NCBI RefSeq assembly: GCF_958298935.1
Contig: NC_084929.1
Location: 2,604,001 to 2,668,000 of the forward strand
Direction of reading: 5' to 3'
DNA length: 64,000 nucleotides
Source of the DNA: Phragmites australis
Lineage: Eukaryota; Streptophyta; Magnoliopsida; Poales; Poaceae
Both the position numbers and the translations under genes were made by a program. The notes under the pieces were generated by a model. That model made no database searches, was not told the DNA's origin, and was given only the letters and a program-made list of their open reading frames with translations. Below, one piece after another: positions 34,611 to 47,180 of the stretch (its first letter is position 1; each line of letters starts with the position of its first letter).

Positions 34611-35284
34611 AAACAACTAAAATAACCTTAAAAATCATGTAACTACGCAGCAATTTCTCGTTTTGCTCGTCTCATCAAAAGAAATTCCATTTGAAATGTG
34701 AGACACGCTTTTAAAAACTAGGAACGAAATCGAACCATCAGGAACCTAACTACGCAGCGGAAGATCCATCCAGTTGGGCCGGCGGGCGCCGGAGTGAGAG
34801 AGACAAGAGGGGACGAGCTCCTGACCTCGTGCAGGCGGACGACGTTGTGGTGCTTGAGCAGCTTCAGCGTCACGATCTCCCGCCGTATCTGCACCCGGGG
34901 GAGGCGGGGCCGTTCATCGATCGAGCTTCGAGCAACGAGCAGTAAACCAGGATCAAGATGCACCGATCGGTCACCGGTGGGCGGCGCAGGCGCAGCACGT
35001 AACGTACCTGGTCGTCGACGCGGAGGGAGAAGATCCTGGCGCGGTCGAGGATCTTGACGGCGAAGTGGGCGCCGGTGCAGCGGTGGCGCGCCTGCTTCAC
35101 CTTCCCGAAGTTGCCCTCCCCGACCGTCCGCCCGATCTCGTACGCGTCCAGCACCTGTAGCCGCCCCTCCTCCCCCGCCCCCACGCCCCCGCTCGCCATT
35201 GGAAAGCAGCAGAGGATCGAGACGACGACGTCGACGGCGGGTGCACGTACGGCGCGCACGAGTTTCTTGTGCTACTCTCTCTGA

Positions 35285-36145
35285 CTCGGGGGGGGGGGGG
35301 GGTTCCTATCCACTTGTTGGATTCGAATCTGGTGCCGCCGAGCGGGTGGATCTATCCGGGGCATTTTAGTTTTGTTTGTGCCTATATTTTTAGAGAGAAA
35401 TACGTTTAGTTATATATATACATTGTTCTTTATATTTGTACATATATAATTATATAGTTAGAGTTGGCAAGTAGATATGTTTAAATCAAGCTTCTCTGGA
35501 GCCTGGTCTGATAGATGTACTGTATTTGTTACAGTGCTGTAATAAGCCTACTCGTTAGTTTCATGTGTGAGGTCATTGCAACTGCCCATACATGCAACTA
35601 AATATCTTTATATGGTTATTATATCTTTAAGTGTAGAGTCATGTTTGCATCCACCTATACAAACAATTAAACACTCTTCTTTTCAAAGTCACTATATCCG
35701 CTCAGCCTGTTTTTACTCGTCTAGGATATACATTGCAGCTCTACGAAAACTCATGCGGGAAACCAAACACCCCTCAATTGATTCTTTTTGCCACCGCCAA
35801 TATGGCTTCGATTATTTTTCGCTCTGCTTCGTAATCATTGACTCAGATAGTTCATATGAGTGGTATCATAATTAAAAGGTCAACTTTTTCAGTAGCAAAT
35901 TATCAATTTATTCGATAGATGGAGAAAGAAGAGGAGTGAGGAGGTTGGGAAATGGAGACTCGCACTATAGCTCTTCCCACTCTCTAACTAGACTACCAAT
36001 TGGTGTGCCTCTCTATTTTTTTTTTTTACAAACACATGTGGAGGAGTTCCTCACATAAAAAAATTTCAATTTAACAAAAAGAAAAGAAAACACAGGGTCC
36101 AAAAGGAGGAAGAAAAACTTATCAACTAACCAGCTAGACTATCTA
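35285..36145. other. Intergenic, CIPK upstream side
   Basis: A run of about 14 G lies near 35288-35302. The rest is AT-rich with no gene recognised. Confidence 0.4.
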
Positions 36146-36399
36146 CTCCTTCCGGTCATAAATACATATCGTTTTGAATAAGATATGATCTCCAATTCAT
36201 AATTTTGACCACTATTTTCTATTAGAATATATTAATAAAATCCATTGAATTTGTGATATTATGAAAGTTTTTTCAAGACAAATCTACCCATATGATTTTA
36301 AGATTTCCAAATTTAATATTTTGAAAGCTATGGTTAGTCAAAGTTTTAAAAGTTGATCGAATCTTTTTCAAAACAACATGTATTTATAATTAGAGAGAG
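36146..36399. mobile_element. Stowaway MITE, 254 bp
   Basis: Ends CTCCTTCCGGTCATAAATAC (left) and, reversed, CTCTCTCTAATTATAAATAC (right), both continuing AT-T-GTTTTGAA. TA flanks both sides (36144-36145 and 36400-36401). Confidence 0.85.
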
Positions 36400-36479
36400 T
36401 ACTAAACTTACCAGCTCTAGAAGAAGACAAGAGATCAAGAAGGGAAGAGAGTTACAAATGTAGAGACTGGAGCCAAGCT

Positions 36480-36805
36480 ACAACTGAGGTTTTCAGAGCG
36501 GAGTTCATCCTGAACAAATGCAAGTCAAGGTCATTTTTGAGAAGAATCATCAAGGTGCTGAAACATTCTCAAAGATTTGTGCATTCCTAACTTTTTAGAT
36601 GCTTCGCCAGGCAGCAAGAGTGAACACTTCTATGATAAAAAAAAAACCAGGAAAGGAATTTTTTGCCGAGATAATATCATTTCAAATAACTCCTGGCTAG
36701 TGTTCCATGCAATACCTAGTTTGCCCCAACATCTTCTGCTGAAATGACACTCAAAGAATAGATGCATTCTAGTTTCCTCTAAGTGCTAATTGCAGAGCAT
36801 ACAAT
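36480..36805 (-). pseudogene. LINE reverse transcriptase C-terminal remnant (zf-RVT region)
   Basis: On the minus strand from 36800 downward, CMLC...HLEETRMHLFFECHFSRR followed by CWGKLGIAW matches the Cys-rich C-terminus of plant LINE proteins. Further on, FTLAAWRSI*KVRNAQIFEN matches the following LAAW-IWK-RN segment, with a stop. The LTR at 36806 cuts it off. Confidence 0.6.
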
Positions 36806-38138
36806 TGTGAATTAATTAAGCTGAAACGTATTTAAATAATTAATTAAATATTAGAAAGTATTTATTGAGTTCCAACATTTTAAACATGTAGTTCATACTC
36901 ATACAAAGCTAAGGCAACTAGTCTCATAACTTTTAGAGTTTGTATGAATTAACTATGAAATTTACAAGCTATCAGCAAAGTAAACGAAAAAAGAAAAACA
37001 TCTAATGAATAGTAGAATCCGGAGTCTCCGGGTGAACCTCCGGGTGGGGGTCCTCGGGTATTTTTTGTTAGGATCATCTGGAACCTCTAGGTTCCTGTAG
37101 AATACAAGTTTTACGACGTTTTTTCAACCGATTCAATTTGCATGTCGAACTCCCAACCACTTAAACATGCATAGGCACTAAATCAAGGATTCTAGATCTA
37201 TTTTATCCACTCCACAAACATGAATCACTAGCTCTACTGATTCAAACATCTCCATTAGCTCCATAGCCTAAGAATGCGCGTTGTTTCGCTAAATCTCGAG
37301 TTGCACCTCACAAATCCAACCAAAACCGAGCGAAAACGTGCAATGCTATCAAGGAAACCCTAAGGTACTTACCCAAAGTCTCTTGTCTAAGTTTGTGACC
37401 TTTGATGAAGGAGAAATCGAAGGAAAAGCTCGGCAGAGAGGATGACTCAACTGCTGAAATTTCAGAGAAAAGGGAGGTGACGAATTTGAATTGGAAAACC
37501 TCCAAACCTTCATGCATGTGAGCAAGAATTAGATGGATGAAAAGCTAAAGAGGAGAGAAATACAGTGGTATAACATGCATACCTCAAATCCTTGTTCTTG
37601 AGTAAGATTTTAGGTGAAGAATGAGAGGGTTTGAGAGATGGAAAGGGAGCTCCTGTTGTGTTCTTTTGCTCTTGCCTGTTGAAGAGAGCAAGAGAGAGTG
37701 AAGAGGCATGGGGGAGAAAGGAGGGGGTGGGGCTGCAGCTAAGAGAGACGGAGGGGTGTGGACCAGCTTAAGGTGGGCTCCACTTGTAAGAGAGATAAGC
37801 TAAAAACTCCTGCTAAACTATTCCTTCTCTCCCATTTTCTTCCTCTCTTTTATATTAACCCTAAAGGTGTTCTAGAACTCCAAAAATACTAGAAATTTCT
37901 TTGCCTTGATATCAAAATGAGATGAATCCAATTTAAATTTGATTCACCCAAAAGCCTAGGCGAGACTTAAACTAAGTGAAAACTCTAACATTGGTTATTC
38001 TCAAAACGAAAAGCAAACATCAAACCACCATTTGAAATAACAAGCAAATTCAAAATGCTTAATAATTAACAAGATTTTTATGTTGCTTTTGATGCATAAT
38101 TATGTTTAAAGATACGATTAAGAAATTGGGATGTGACA
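36806..38138 (-). repeat. LTR (solo) between a LINE remnant and Gypsy integrase
   Basis: On the minus strand it starts TGTCACATCCCAATTTC, a common Gypsy LTR start similar to that at 20680, and ends ...TTAATTCACA. The left flank is LINE sequence (ACAAT) and the right flank is Gypsy integrase (ATGAT). The flanks do not match as a target duplication. No coding is visible inside. CT-rich, GAGAGAG-rich leader-like sequence lies at 37630-37760. Confidence 0.6.
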
Positions 38139-40553
38139 ATGATAACCATAGAGGGACTGAAAAGGTGTAATCCTCAATAAAGTGTGGTAGCTAGTGTTGT
38201 ACCACCATTCTGCCATAGTCAGCCAAGTGACCCATTTCTTAGGCTTCTGAAAAACCATGCTTTTAAGATAAGCTTCAAGGCATTGATTGACTCTTTCTGT
38301 TTGACCATCACTCTGTGGATGATATGATGTATTGAAGTGAAGAGAGACTTTTAAGGCATTGAATATCTCTTGAAAGAACTTGCTAGTAAAAATTTTGTCC
38401 CTGTTAGTCATGATAGCAATGGGCATGCCATGCAATTTGAAGATGTTGTCCATAAAATCTTGTACTAGTTGTTGAACATTGTAGGGATGAGATAACATCA
38501 TTTCCCCTTGATTTTTGCAATCCCTCGATGAAGTCTATGGAAATGTGAGTCCGGACCATTTCAGTTATTTTCAAGAGTAGTCCAAGAATATGTATATTTT
38601 CTGACTTGGTAATTTGGCATATAGGACATTTAGACACTAGCTCTTTAACAACTACCTTTAGTTTAGGCCAATAAAATAGCTTCTTAATTCTGTGGTAAAT
38701 AGCCCTCCTTCCTGAATGTCCTCCAAAGGCTGATGAGTGGAAATTTTTTAGAAGAGTTTGCCTTGTATTATTACCAACCCAATCATATATCCTTCCTTTA
38801 TACCTTATTAGGCCTGCCTCCATTGAATACCCCTCAAGTTGGTGTTCATGTTGTTGCAATTTCAATAAAATCTATTGGCTGATCTCATCACCTAAGTAAC
38901 TTTCTTTTAGATCTGCTAGCCACTCAGGTAGGACAATGGTGATTGTTTGATACTCTGATCTTGCACTATTTCTTGCCTCTCTCCTTAACAATGCATCATC
39001 AGCTTTATTTTCTTTTCCCTTCCTATATTCCACCTTGTAATCATATTCCATTAATTTGAGCAGTAGCTTATGTTGTATTCCCTCGGTAGGTCTTTGAGCG
39101 GTGATGCATTTCAAGATCTCTTGGTCTGTTCTGATAATAACATTGCTCCCTAGTAAATAGTGCCTCCATGTCTTTAGGCATTCAAGAATGGCCATTGCTT
39201 CCATTTCATATATAGATTTTGCTATTGCATGAGGGCACAATGTCCTGCTATAATAGGCAATGGGTTGTCTAGCTTGCATCAAAACTCCTATTCCTGTCCC
39301 ACTTGCATCAGTCTCAAGCATGAAAGGTTTGGTGAAATTAGGAAGTGCCACCACTTGATAGGAGGTCATTGTTCTTTTGAGCTACTCAAAAAGCATTGGT
39401 ATGCTGTTCTTTCCACTCAAAAGAGTTCTTCGGAAGGTAAAAAAGGGGCATGCATATATTTCCATAGCCTTTAATAAATCTTATATAGTACCCAATCAGT
39501 CTAAGAAAACCTCTCAATTTGGTGACTGTATCAGGACATGGCTAATTCAGTATATCTTGTATTTTTATAGGTTTGTGGATACTCCTTCCCCACTTATGCC
39601 CTAGGTATTCCACCTTATGAGTAGAAAAAATGCATTTTCTTATCTTTGTAAATAGTATGTGTTTCCTCAATACCTCCAATACACATCTTAAATGTTTTTG
39701 GTGTTCTTCCAGGGTCTTGCTATATATGAGTATGTTGTCAAAGAAAACCAATACAAACTTCCTCAAGTACTTAGAAAAGATAGAATTCGGTAAACTTTGA
39801 AAAGTTGTAGGAACATTTGTTAAACCAAATGACATGAAAATGTATTCATAATGTCCTAAATGGGTTCTAAAAGTTGTCTTTGCAATATCACCTTCATCCA
39901 TATTAATTTGATTGTAGCCAGATCTCAAATCAATTTTGGAGAATATACTAGCTCCATATAATTCATCTAAGACATCTTCAATGTTTGGCATGTAAAATTT
40001 ATTATTGATAGTCTGAGCATTCAACACTCTGTAATCAGTGCACAATCTCCATGAGCCATACTTCTTTCTTGCCATGACCAATGGTAAAGAATAAGGACTA
40101 GTGTTGGGTCTAATTTCACCAGTTTTCAACATTTTCTTAATAATCTCCTCCATGACATTCTTTTGATGGTGTGAGATCATGTAAGGCCTCAAGTTTGAAG
40201 GTTCTACTCTTGTCTTCAAAGGTATCTTGTGATCACATTATCTTTTTGGAGGGAGTTTCTTTGGTTCCTCAAATACATCAGCATAAGTTAGCAATAAATC
40301 CTCTATTTTAAATTATTTTTTCACAGGTATATTCTTGCTTCTCCTACATTATTTTCACCTGTATCATACAACTCATCACACCTTTCCTTAACATCTTCTT
40401 GAGTTTATGAGCATTGACCATGTATTGCTGCCTAGGGTTGGTGTGATCAGTAAGTGTGATTGATTCTCCACCCTTGCTGATTGTAGGAGTTCTTCTATGT
40501 AAATATAACCCAATGAGGCTATGCTCATAGATCCAATCAGCTCCTAATATCAC
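38139..40553 (-). pseudogene. Gypsy pol remnant (PR-RT-RH-IN)
   Basis: Protease end at 40553-40344 (MILGADWIYEHSLIGL). Reverse transcriptase at 40219-39542 with YSLPLVMARKKYGSWRLCTD and FSKIDLRSGYNQI. Its active site reads FFDN where the family has an (F/Y)-x-D-D motif, so a catalytic Asp is lost. RNase H at 39369-38872 (FMLETDASGTGIGVLMQ). Integrase zinc finger at 38865-38404 (H...H...CPICQ). Integrase core at 38501-38139 (NRDKIFTSKFFQE, SYHPQSDGQTERVNQ). The core ends abruptly at GYH where the LTR begins. Confidence 0.8.
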
Positions 40554-41336
40554 ATCATAATATTTGAGCTTTAGTAACTAAAGAGTACTCCTAAACTTGG
40601 TATTCTGAGTTTCATACTTTACATTTTCTACCACTACATCAGTGATTAGCTCCCCACCTCAAGCCACTACTACTCTCTTTGCATTAGTATAGCCCAGCCT
40701 GAATTCCCCTTTAATTGGAAACTCATAGTCCATGAATGAATTGGCACTTCAACTGTCAACCAGAGCTACTGCTTGTTTACTCCCAAAGTTCAACAATAGT
40801 AAGAAAGTGAGAGGTCCAGTTGTGCCATTTACTGCATGGGCCAAAATTTGAATCAATTGGCTTACTTCATCTACCAACTATTGTTTTGATGGACTTCTAG
40901 GAGCTGTCAAGAAACCAGATTCTAGAGAACCTTCTTGTTCTAATTGATTCCCATTTGTCTCTTTGTCATCCAGTGATATAGTCAGGATGTGGTTCCTGAT
41001 CATGTCCTCACTTCCTTCTTCCATTGCTAGAGCTAACAACCTTTTTCTTTCTTTGCAATTATGATGTGGTGACTAAGGCTCCTAATATAACAACATTTAT
41101 TTCTATCCCTCTCCTTGTGGCTTCCCCTTTCATTGTCTCTTGGTACTCCACTTTGAGCATTGTTTCCTTGGTTAGCATTACTTTTCAGAGGGCTAAATGT
41201 TTTCTTGAAAGTGGCAGTCTGTTCAATGTTCTTGCATACTAGTAGGCCTCAATCAAGCTTCTTGGCTAGTAGATGTTACTTGGTGTTTGATTTAATTTTT
41301 TAGTCCCCCAATGAAAGAACTCAAAAAGAAGGATTC

Positions 41337-42284
41337 CTATATGTATGGATGGTCTCTCTTTAGCAATGCTAAACATTTTTCAAATTTGTCAATATAAGTA
41401 GTCACGATACTTGTTTGCTGCAGTGATTGAAATTTGGAGATAACTTCATCGACACCCATTTTAGAGAACATGTGTATTACCATCAACCCCAATTGTTGCC
41501 AACTAAGCTCATGACATGAGTACTCCAATCCATTAAACCAGTTATCTGCTCTTCTTGAAAAATGTATGGTGACAAAATTTACCCATTGATCAACATGAGT
41601 ACCTATAACCTCAAAGAACCTCTCACATTGCCTTATCCAGTTAAGAGGAGATTCACCACTGAATAAAGGCAATTTTAGTCATGGTCCTCTGATACAAGCT
41701 TCAGCATAGTGATTGTGGACCTCTATCATTGTTGAAGGAACCTTCTCTAAGGTTATCTCTCAACTGTATCCCTGGAAGGAGTTATGGTGCTACCGTGAAT
41801 TTGATAATGTATACCCATCAATCCCATAAGGGTTTAATCCATTGTGGTTTACATTACTGTAAGTGAATTTGTTACTTTGATGTTGATCTAAAACATTTGT
41901 AGGTCTGACAAAGGTTGTGTACATTATAACAGCACTAGGAGCTAATACTTGATTCTTAATCCATAATAGGTTGGCCTCATGGTTATAGTTTCACCACTAG
42001 TAAAGACAATCCTAGATTCATTTTCAGAGGAAACATGAATTCTAGGATTGGTCGAATTTACCTAGTTTCCAGCACTTTTGGTGGTGTTGCTTCCTGATGA
42101 TGCCTCTCCATTGATGCCACTAAAATTGTTACCAGTTCCCGGGTTGATCCCATTAGTGATCGCCATCAACAGTTTCTTGATTTCAGTCATCCCCCCCGGC
42201 CCCCATTAATCTCTTCAACTCGGCCAAATCACCTTTGATTTGTATGATCTCCAGCTTCAGCGCCTCCTCCTTGCTAGATCCCAT
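41337..42284 (-). pseudogene. Gypsy gag remnant
   Basis: A start ATG at 42284 (MGSSKEEALKLEIIQIKGDL) opens a helical N-terminus. The gag core lies at 41672-41337: LFSGESPLNWIRQCERFFEV, WVNFVTIHFSRRADNWFNGL, then a WQQL...MFSKMG segment. The region between is interrupted. Confidence 0.65.
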
Positions 42285-42860
42285 TTCTGCTTGTGATCTT
42301 TGGCCTCTCGTTCTTACCATACAACAACTCCTTAGGTTAGCTCGGATTAAATCCTCACTTTATGCCTAAGGAACATGATCTACTGCCGCCTCTGAACTGG
42401 TTTGGCTTAGAGATTTTACCATTGGATGTCCTACCAAACTTCACCAAGTCAGCCTAGTTAAGAACCGTCTCCAGATCTGTAACTCGCTGTCAGCTCAGGG
42501 ATTTTATAGAACAGACCACAAGTGGCTACATCCAACCCTCACCTACGCAAGTTCGATCCAATGTTCTGAGGAAAGAGCCGGAGCTTTGATACCCTTGTCA
42601 AGACCTCTCAATGCAGAGGTTTGAACTTTGAAGAATTGGTATAATAAGATCACCAGAATGTAAGGGATTCAAATCGAGAGAAAAAATTCCCAACAAGATG
42701 AACAATAACCTAGAACACTACCAGAATATATGAGATAACTATTGGAATAATTATTCCCTTCTCCATTCTCACTTTCCCCGTTATATTACATGGGTCCAAT
42801 TAGTTTTATCGCCAAAGTATAAGTTTAACTATTTTACAAGCGAGTTAACGACAACAAAGT

Positions 42861-44040
42861 GATCGTAAATAGTAAAAGAACCATCGATACAACTACAAGC
42901 ATCGCTGGTTGTTGGATTAAAGTTTGACGTCTCCCGTGTGAGTGAAGTCAAGCCATGTTTATTCCCTTCGCCAACTTCACCTTTGGCTCCACCTTCGTCT
43001 GCTAAATGAAGTTTGAACTTTTGGGGTTTGACGGAGAGGTAGTGTCGTAGTGCAGACGTGAGACATGCGAAGTTGAGAGATGACGGGGTTGAACGTTGGC
43101 TAAAGGTGACATCCAGAGTTGCGTACGGATGGGGCAGGAAAGGGCTCAACATAGTGGATGAGATGAGGAGAGGGGAAGGAAGAGATCACCTCATCTATGA
43201 TGAGGAGGAGATCGTCGCCGACAAAGAGGAGCTCATCGTTAGTGAGGAGGGGAGGACGTAAGGGATGAGGTCCGTCGCATGTTTTGGGGCCAGGGTGACA
43301 GAGCGTCGAGAGCGAGCGACTTTCCAGATAATTGACAAGTTGTGGGGAGGAATTTGGGGCAGTAGAGATCGGGGCGATATGAATTTAGACTGAAATGCTG
43401 ATTCCAATTCCAGTGCCAGCCAAACACACCTACCCATGGAATTCAATTTATATTCTGCGATTCTAGACCCAATTCAGGGGATCCAAACAGGGCCTTAGTA
43501 AAATGACACCTCCACACATGGTGTCTAGTCTTGTTGATGAACACACCATGGGTGCAATCCATTCAAATAAGGCAAATGGTGGCAAAGAAGAATAGTTTAT
43601 CCTCAAGAATGGCATTCATTAGTGTCGTGTTCCTGTTGCTGAAAGCTAGAGTGAAAAGTAATGGATGGACGCCAACATCACTGACAAGCCTCGAAAACTA
43701 CCTACCCATGTCGGACCCATGTACCATGTAGTTCAATCGGGTTCCCCCTAGCGGGCCTACCCGTACCCGCCATCTCGTCTCGTGTGCTGAAATCTCTCAT
43801 TGTACCATAAGGATTACCAATATACTCTCGAAAGACTCGACGATCGAGGGGTAGTTTAGGGAAAGAAATGGTGTGGTTGGGATAAGAATGCGTGCATGGA
43901 CAAGCTGAGCACATGAAAAGACAAGAGGCACTTGTTGACAACATGTGATTTGGTGGGCCCCGCCACTTGGTTGCATGGCAGGTTAGGGTACAATTAGGTG
44001 GGGGATTGCTTGGTCGTCATGTAGGAAGCCCTCCGAGAGT
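42861..44040. other. Intergenic with MITE-like end
   Basis: Near 43470-43498, GGGGATCCAAACAGGGCCTTA is a Tourist/PIF-style right terminus. Its left partner was not found. Small frames on both strands at 42.8-43.7 kb show no domain. Confidence 0.35.
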
Positions 44041-44046
44041 CTAGAG

Positions 44047-44353
44047 TCATGTTTAGTTCAGTTTCTGTTGGCTTTTGCTATTTAGAATCATAAAGGTGAA
44101 TCAAATAGTCTGTTTCTAAAAATAGTTTTTGAGAACCAAAAGCTGACAAAAACTGTTATTATTACTAAAAGTTAGAAGCTGGTCTAGAAGAGCTTTTATA
44201 GTTTGTGAGAGATGATATTTTAAGAGATATTATATATATTATACATTTCATTCGTATAAAAAATCAATTAAAAACAATTTTTTATAATTAATTTTTTAAC
44301 AGCAACTTTTTAAAAAACTTTTGAAAAAGCTTTGACCAAACCAAACATGTCCT
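44047..44353. mobile_element. MITE-like element
   Basis: The left CATGTTTAGTTCAGTTTCTG and the right end, read in reverse as GACATGTTTGGTTTGGTCAA, are inverted and flank an AT-rich body with mirrored AAAAGC/TTTTTAAAAAG stretches. The target duplication is unclear. Confidence 0.45.
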
Positions 44354-44359
44354 AGAATT

Positions 44360-47120
44360 CGTACATTGACGGGTACACTTGTCCGTGCGATTAATAACTA
44401 ACGAAAAATACCTACCGTGATTGGATTACGTGGTCCGGCACGTGGATGGGCCCACCGGCGTTTCTTCTCTTTTCGTTCCTGTGAACTGATTGGAGCCACG
44501 TAGTTTCCGTTTCCGTTTGGTTTCAGAGAGGTCTAGTAAGATGGGATCAGGAGAAATTGTAATCATATTATTAAACATAACTAACATTTCTTTCTAGCGT
44601 CGGTTGCTTGATGTATCATTGCTTGTTCTGCAGATTTTTCTTTTACACGACTTTGATCATTAACAGACACACGGCAATAAAACAATTTAGTTGCAATAAT
44701 TTTTTGACAGCAAGAAGGGACCGTAAAATATGCAACTATTCCAATCAGCTATACGAACCACTGCAATAAACTTTTTTACAGTTGATGGCTTCAGGCGACG
44801 TGAGTATCGAGGCATTATCTAACAACAAATACGTTTACGCGGGATGTTATAATTAAACTTACCAACGCGAGCAGTCATGCACGCGTGCTACAACCGCACA
44901 GGTATTATTTGTAACTTCCTTTCGGCTGTAAAATTTAGATGGATCGGAACTGTTAGATCCCAAACTTTTCTTGATGATTTTTTTCCTCTCTTGCATGTAG
45001 AAGAGCAATGCTGTTGATACAACCCGTTTGATACAGCTCCATTGCAACTCAGGATTTGGACGTGTTAAATCATTTCAGCGAACGGTTCACCTGTGAATCA
45101 AATTCAGCCAAGTTGTACAATTGAGTTGTTCACCAAGTATTTGTATTTCCCTTGTCAGAATTGTGTGTCACAAAGAAGAGAGGGCAAAAGGGATTATTAA
45201 ACAATTGTAGTGGTTAACAACGTCATGATCCGCCCCGAACCACTTCAGCATGTGGAAACATCGAATCGGGTCGCGTAGCTGGGTTCGAATTAAAATACGG
45301 GGCAGCCTGATTCCTCCCGCTCCTATCTACTCAATATTCAGTTGCTTTCTCGGCCGAAAACCACTCAACTATGGGTGTCACTGAATTTCATATGCCTGAA
45401 ATTAATGATTTTTTTTCAGCGATGAATTACAAGTATCCGATTCCAATCTAATAGTCAAAAACCAAACAGTTACAGTTCATCTTTTTCCTTCTTCTGCTTT
45501 TTTCTCCCCGACTATATATTCCTCTCATAGTGCTCTCTCGCCCCAACAACCTCCGGCCACCTCCAATGGCTCTCTCGTCACCGGATTGCCGTCACCGCCC
45601 CTCTCTTACTAACCAATCTATTTTTAACCTCTCATGCCGCCAACCCTACCCACCGCCTGCATGCCGTCTGTGGCACTGGCGTCGCCACCGTCGTCGCCTT
45701 GTTGCACCGCCAAGCCGCCGCCCACCATCGGTCTAGCCGCTGCCCACAGTCTCCCTCTAAATCTCGTACCCGAACCACCCCACCCCAAAAACCTCCCTCC
45801 CCAAATTTCGGCGGCTGTTGTGCTCACACCGGTGTCTAAAATCTCAGAGAGATTTCAAACAATTGTACTCTAGGAGGCGTGCTCAAATATATGTTCGTTT
45901 ATTCATAAAGTCAATGAGGATAAAATTATTGATTACAATAAGACTATTTGAAAATGACGGTAGAAAGGATATTTATATATGAACTGTAACTTATCGACTA
46001 GGAATAATTGTAGTATTTATCTAAGACTTATACTTCTAAAGTGTTTAAGTCATTATCCAACAAACCTCATCCTCAAAATTCAAATAAAGATGCTCATAAA
46101 GAAATTATTTCCGAAACCCTGATGGATGAGTGTTTTTTCATCTAATTACTCTTATCTGTCATTTGACATATTCACCGATTTAGTTAGCAACACTCTTCAT
46201 ATACTTACTTGTGTAAGAATAACTTTTATCTACACCTATCATATGAGAAAATTGATCCTATCATCGAACTTCTCAATATCAAATTTGGCAGATATATTAG
46301 TGGAGTAAAATTACAATAAAAAAAGGGTAGGTTCTGAAGGAAAAGACTTCATGGTACGATGTGTGTGCACGTAGCAATTTTTAACAAAAAACTATGCGCA
46401 CAAAATTTCCGGTACACTTTACTATGTGCGCATAGCAATATTTGGATAAAAAACTAACCTATCCCCACTGCTGAAACCAGCGCTTACGCACCGACTGGAT
46501 CTTCTATGCAGACAAGATCCGTCGTACTCCTGTGGCGCCGGGTCTAGAGGCACGCCAGCGGCTAGCAGTGTCGATGTGCAGGCCGGCGGAGGTACGATGA
46601 TAGCCAGCAGCGACGGTAGGCGAACGGCGAGGGCAAAGTCGGATCCCAACGAGGTGATAGCAGATCGGTGGTTTCTGATGGCAATTGAGCGAGAGAAATA
46701 CGGCGATGCGATTCGCATCGCCGCATTTTTGATAAACACAGAGCGAGGTCGAACGCAATCAACATGTCTCAGAGCTATTCTAGACATGTGTCGAACTACG
46801 CACGATGGCTGGCAGACAAGCGCGATAATGTGGAATCCCAAGCAACGACGACGAAAACGATAAATTTGGATGAAGACCTTCTGTGGCAGCGCGAAATCCG
46901 ACGGTGCAACAATATGGAACGGGAGCAACAATCTAATACCACTGGTTAGAAAATTTGACATGAGAGACATATATTTACGTGAAAAAACTATTTAATAAGG
47001 AAGTAAAAAATCATAAGCTATTATTGATAGTGTAAAATTATAAGTAGAAGGAGTCGTCTATATTTATGGACTCTCTATGGAGTCGTATTTGTAATATTCG
47101 TGTATAACTAGTACTCCACG
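44360..47120. other. Intergenic stretch upstream of the OPT gene
   Basis: No gene is supported. A Pro-rich frame at 45530-45873 and GC-rich frames at 46420-46970 (open on both strands, including a 182-codon minus frame) lack domains. The GC-rich island 46480-46870, containing CGATGCGATTCGCATCG, may be a captured gene fragment or repeat. A possible TATA box for the OPT gene is near 47058-47065 (TATATTTA). Confidence 0.4.
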
Positions 47121-47180
47121 GTGAGCCCAGAGAGGATCGAGATCCTGTTTGCGGCATCTCCTTGCGCTCTCCACTCTGCG

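Larger units (their letters stand above)
30999..35199 (-). pseudogene. CIPK1/CIPK17-like protein kinase locus, disrupted
   Basis: CBL-interacting kinases relay calcium signals from CBL sensors. Thirteen exons are recognisable: 35199-35008, 34888-34826, 33240-33169, 33040-32933, 32829-32749, 32659-32606, 32519-32394, 32308-32117, 31987-31883, 31692-31576, 31505-31434, 31339-31265 and 31138 to about 30999. They show the Gly loop [49 protein letters not shown], the NAF motif INAFQLIGMASS and the C-terminal phosphatase-interaction region. Exon 7 has an in-frame TAA (32436-32438) where the family has an aromatic codon before LPFDDRN, truncating the product to 217 aa. Exon 8 lacks about eight residues, including the conserved W-F, after GIKAH. 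The last exon is frame-shifted, since its DLGVLKMEQIF end lies in another frame. MPVG replaces the usual MLVG. All splice sites looked normal, so decay seems recent. Confidence 0.88.
38139..42860 (-). mobile_element. Ty3/Gypsy retrotransposon, truncated
   Basis: On the minus strand the order is: LTR (about 42860-42596, ending ...GGTCTTGACA); primer site GGTATCAAAGCTCCGG just after it (near 42590-42575), close to an initiator-Met tRNA site; gag; protease; RT; RNase H; integrase. This order defines Ty3/Gypsy. The integrase end and the 3' LTR are missing, replaced by the LTR ending at 38138. Stop codons and frame changes occur throughout. The far limit of the 5' LTR is estimated. Confidence 0.8.

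Noticed and set aside
45530..45873. Small Pro-rich frames
   Set aside because: C-rich low-complexity DNA without conserved features.
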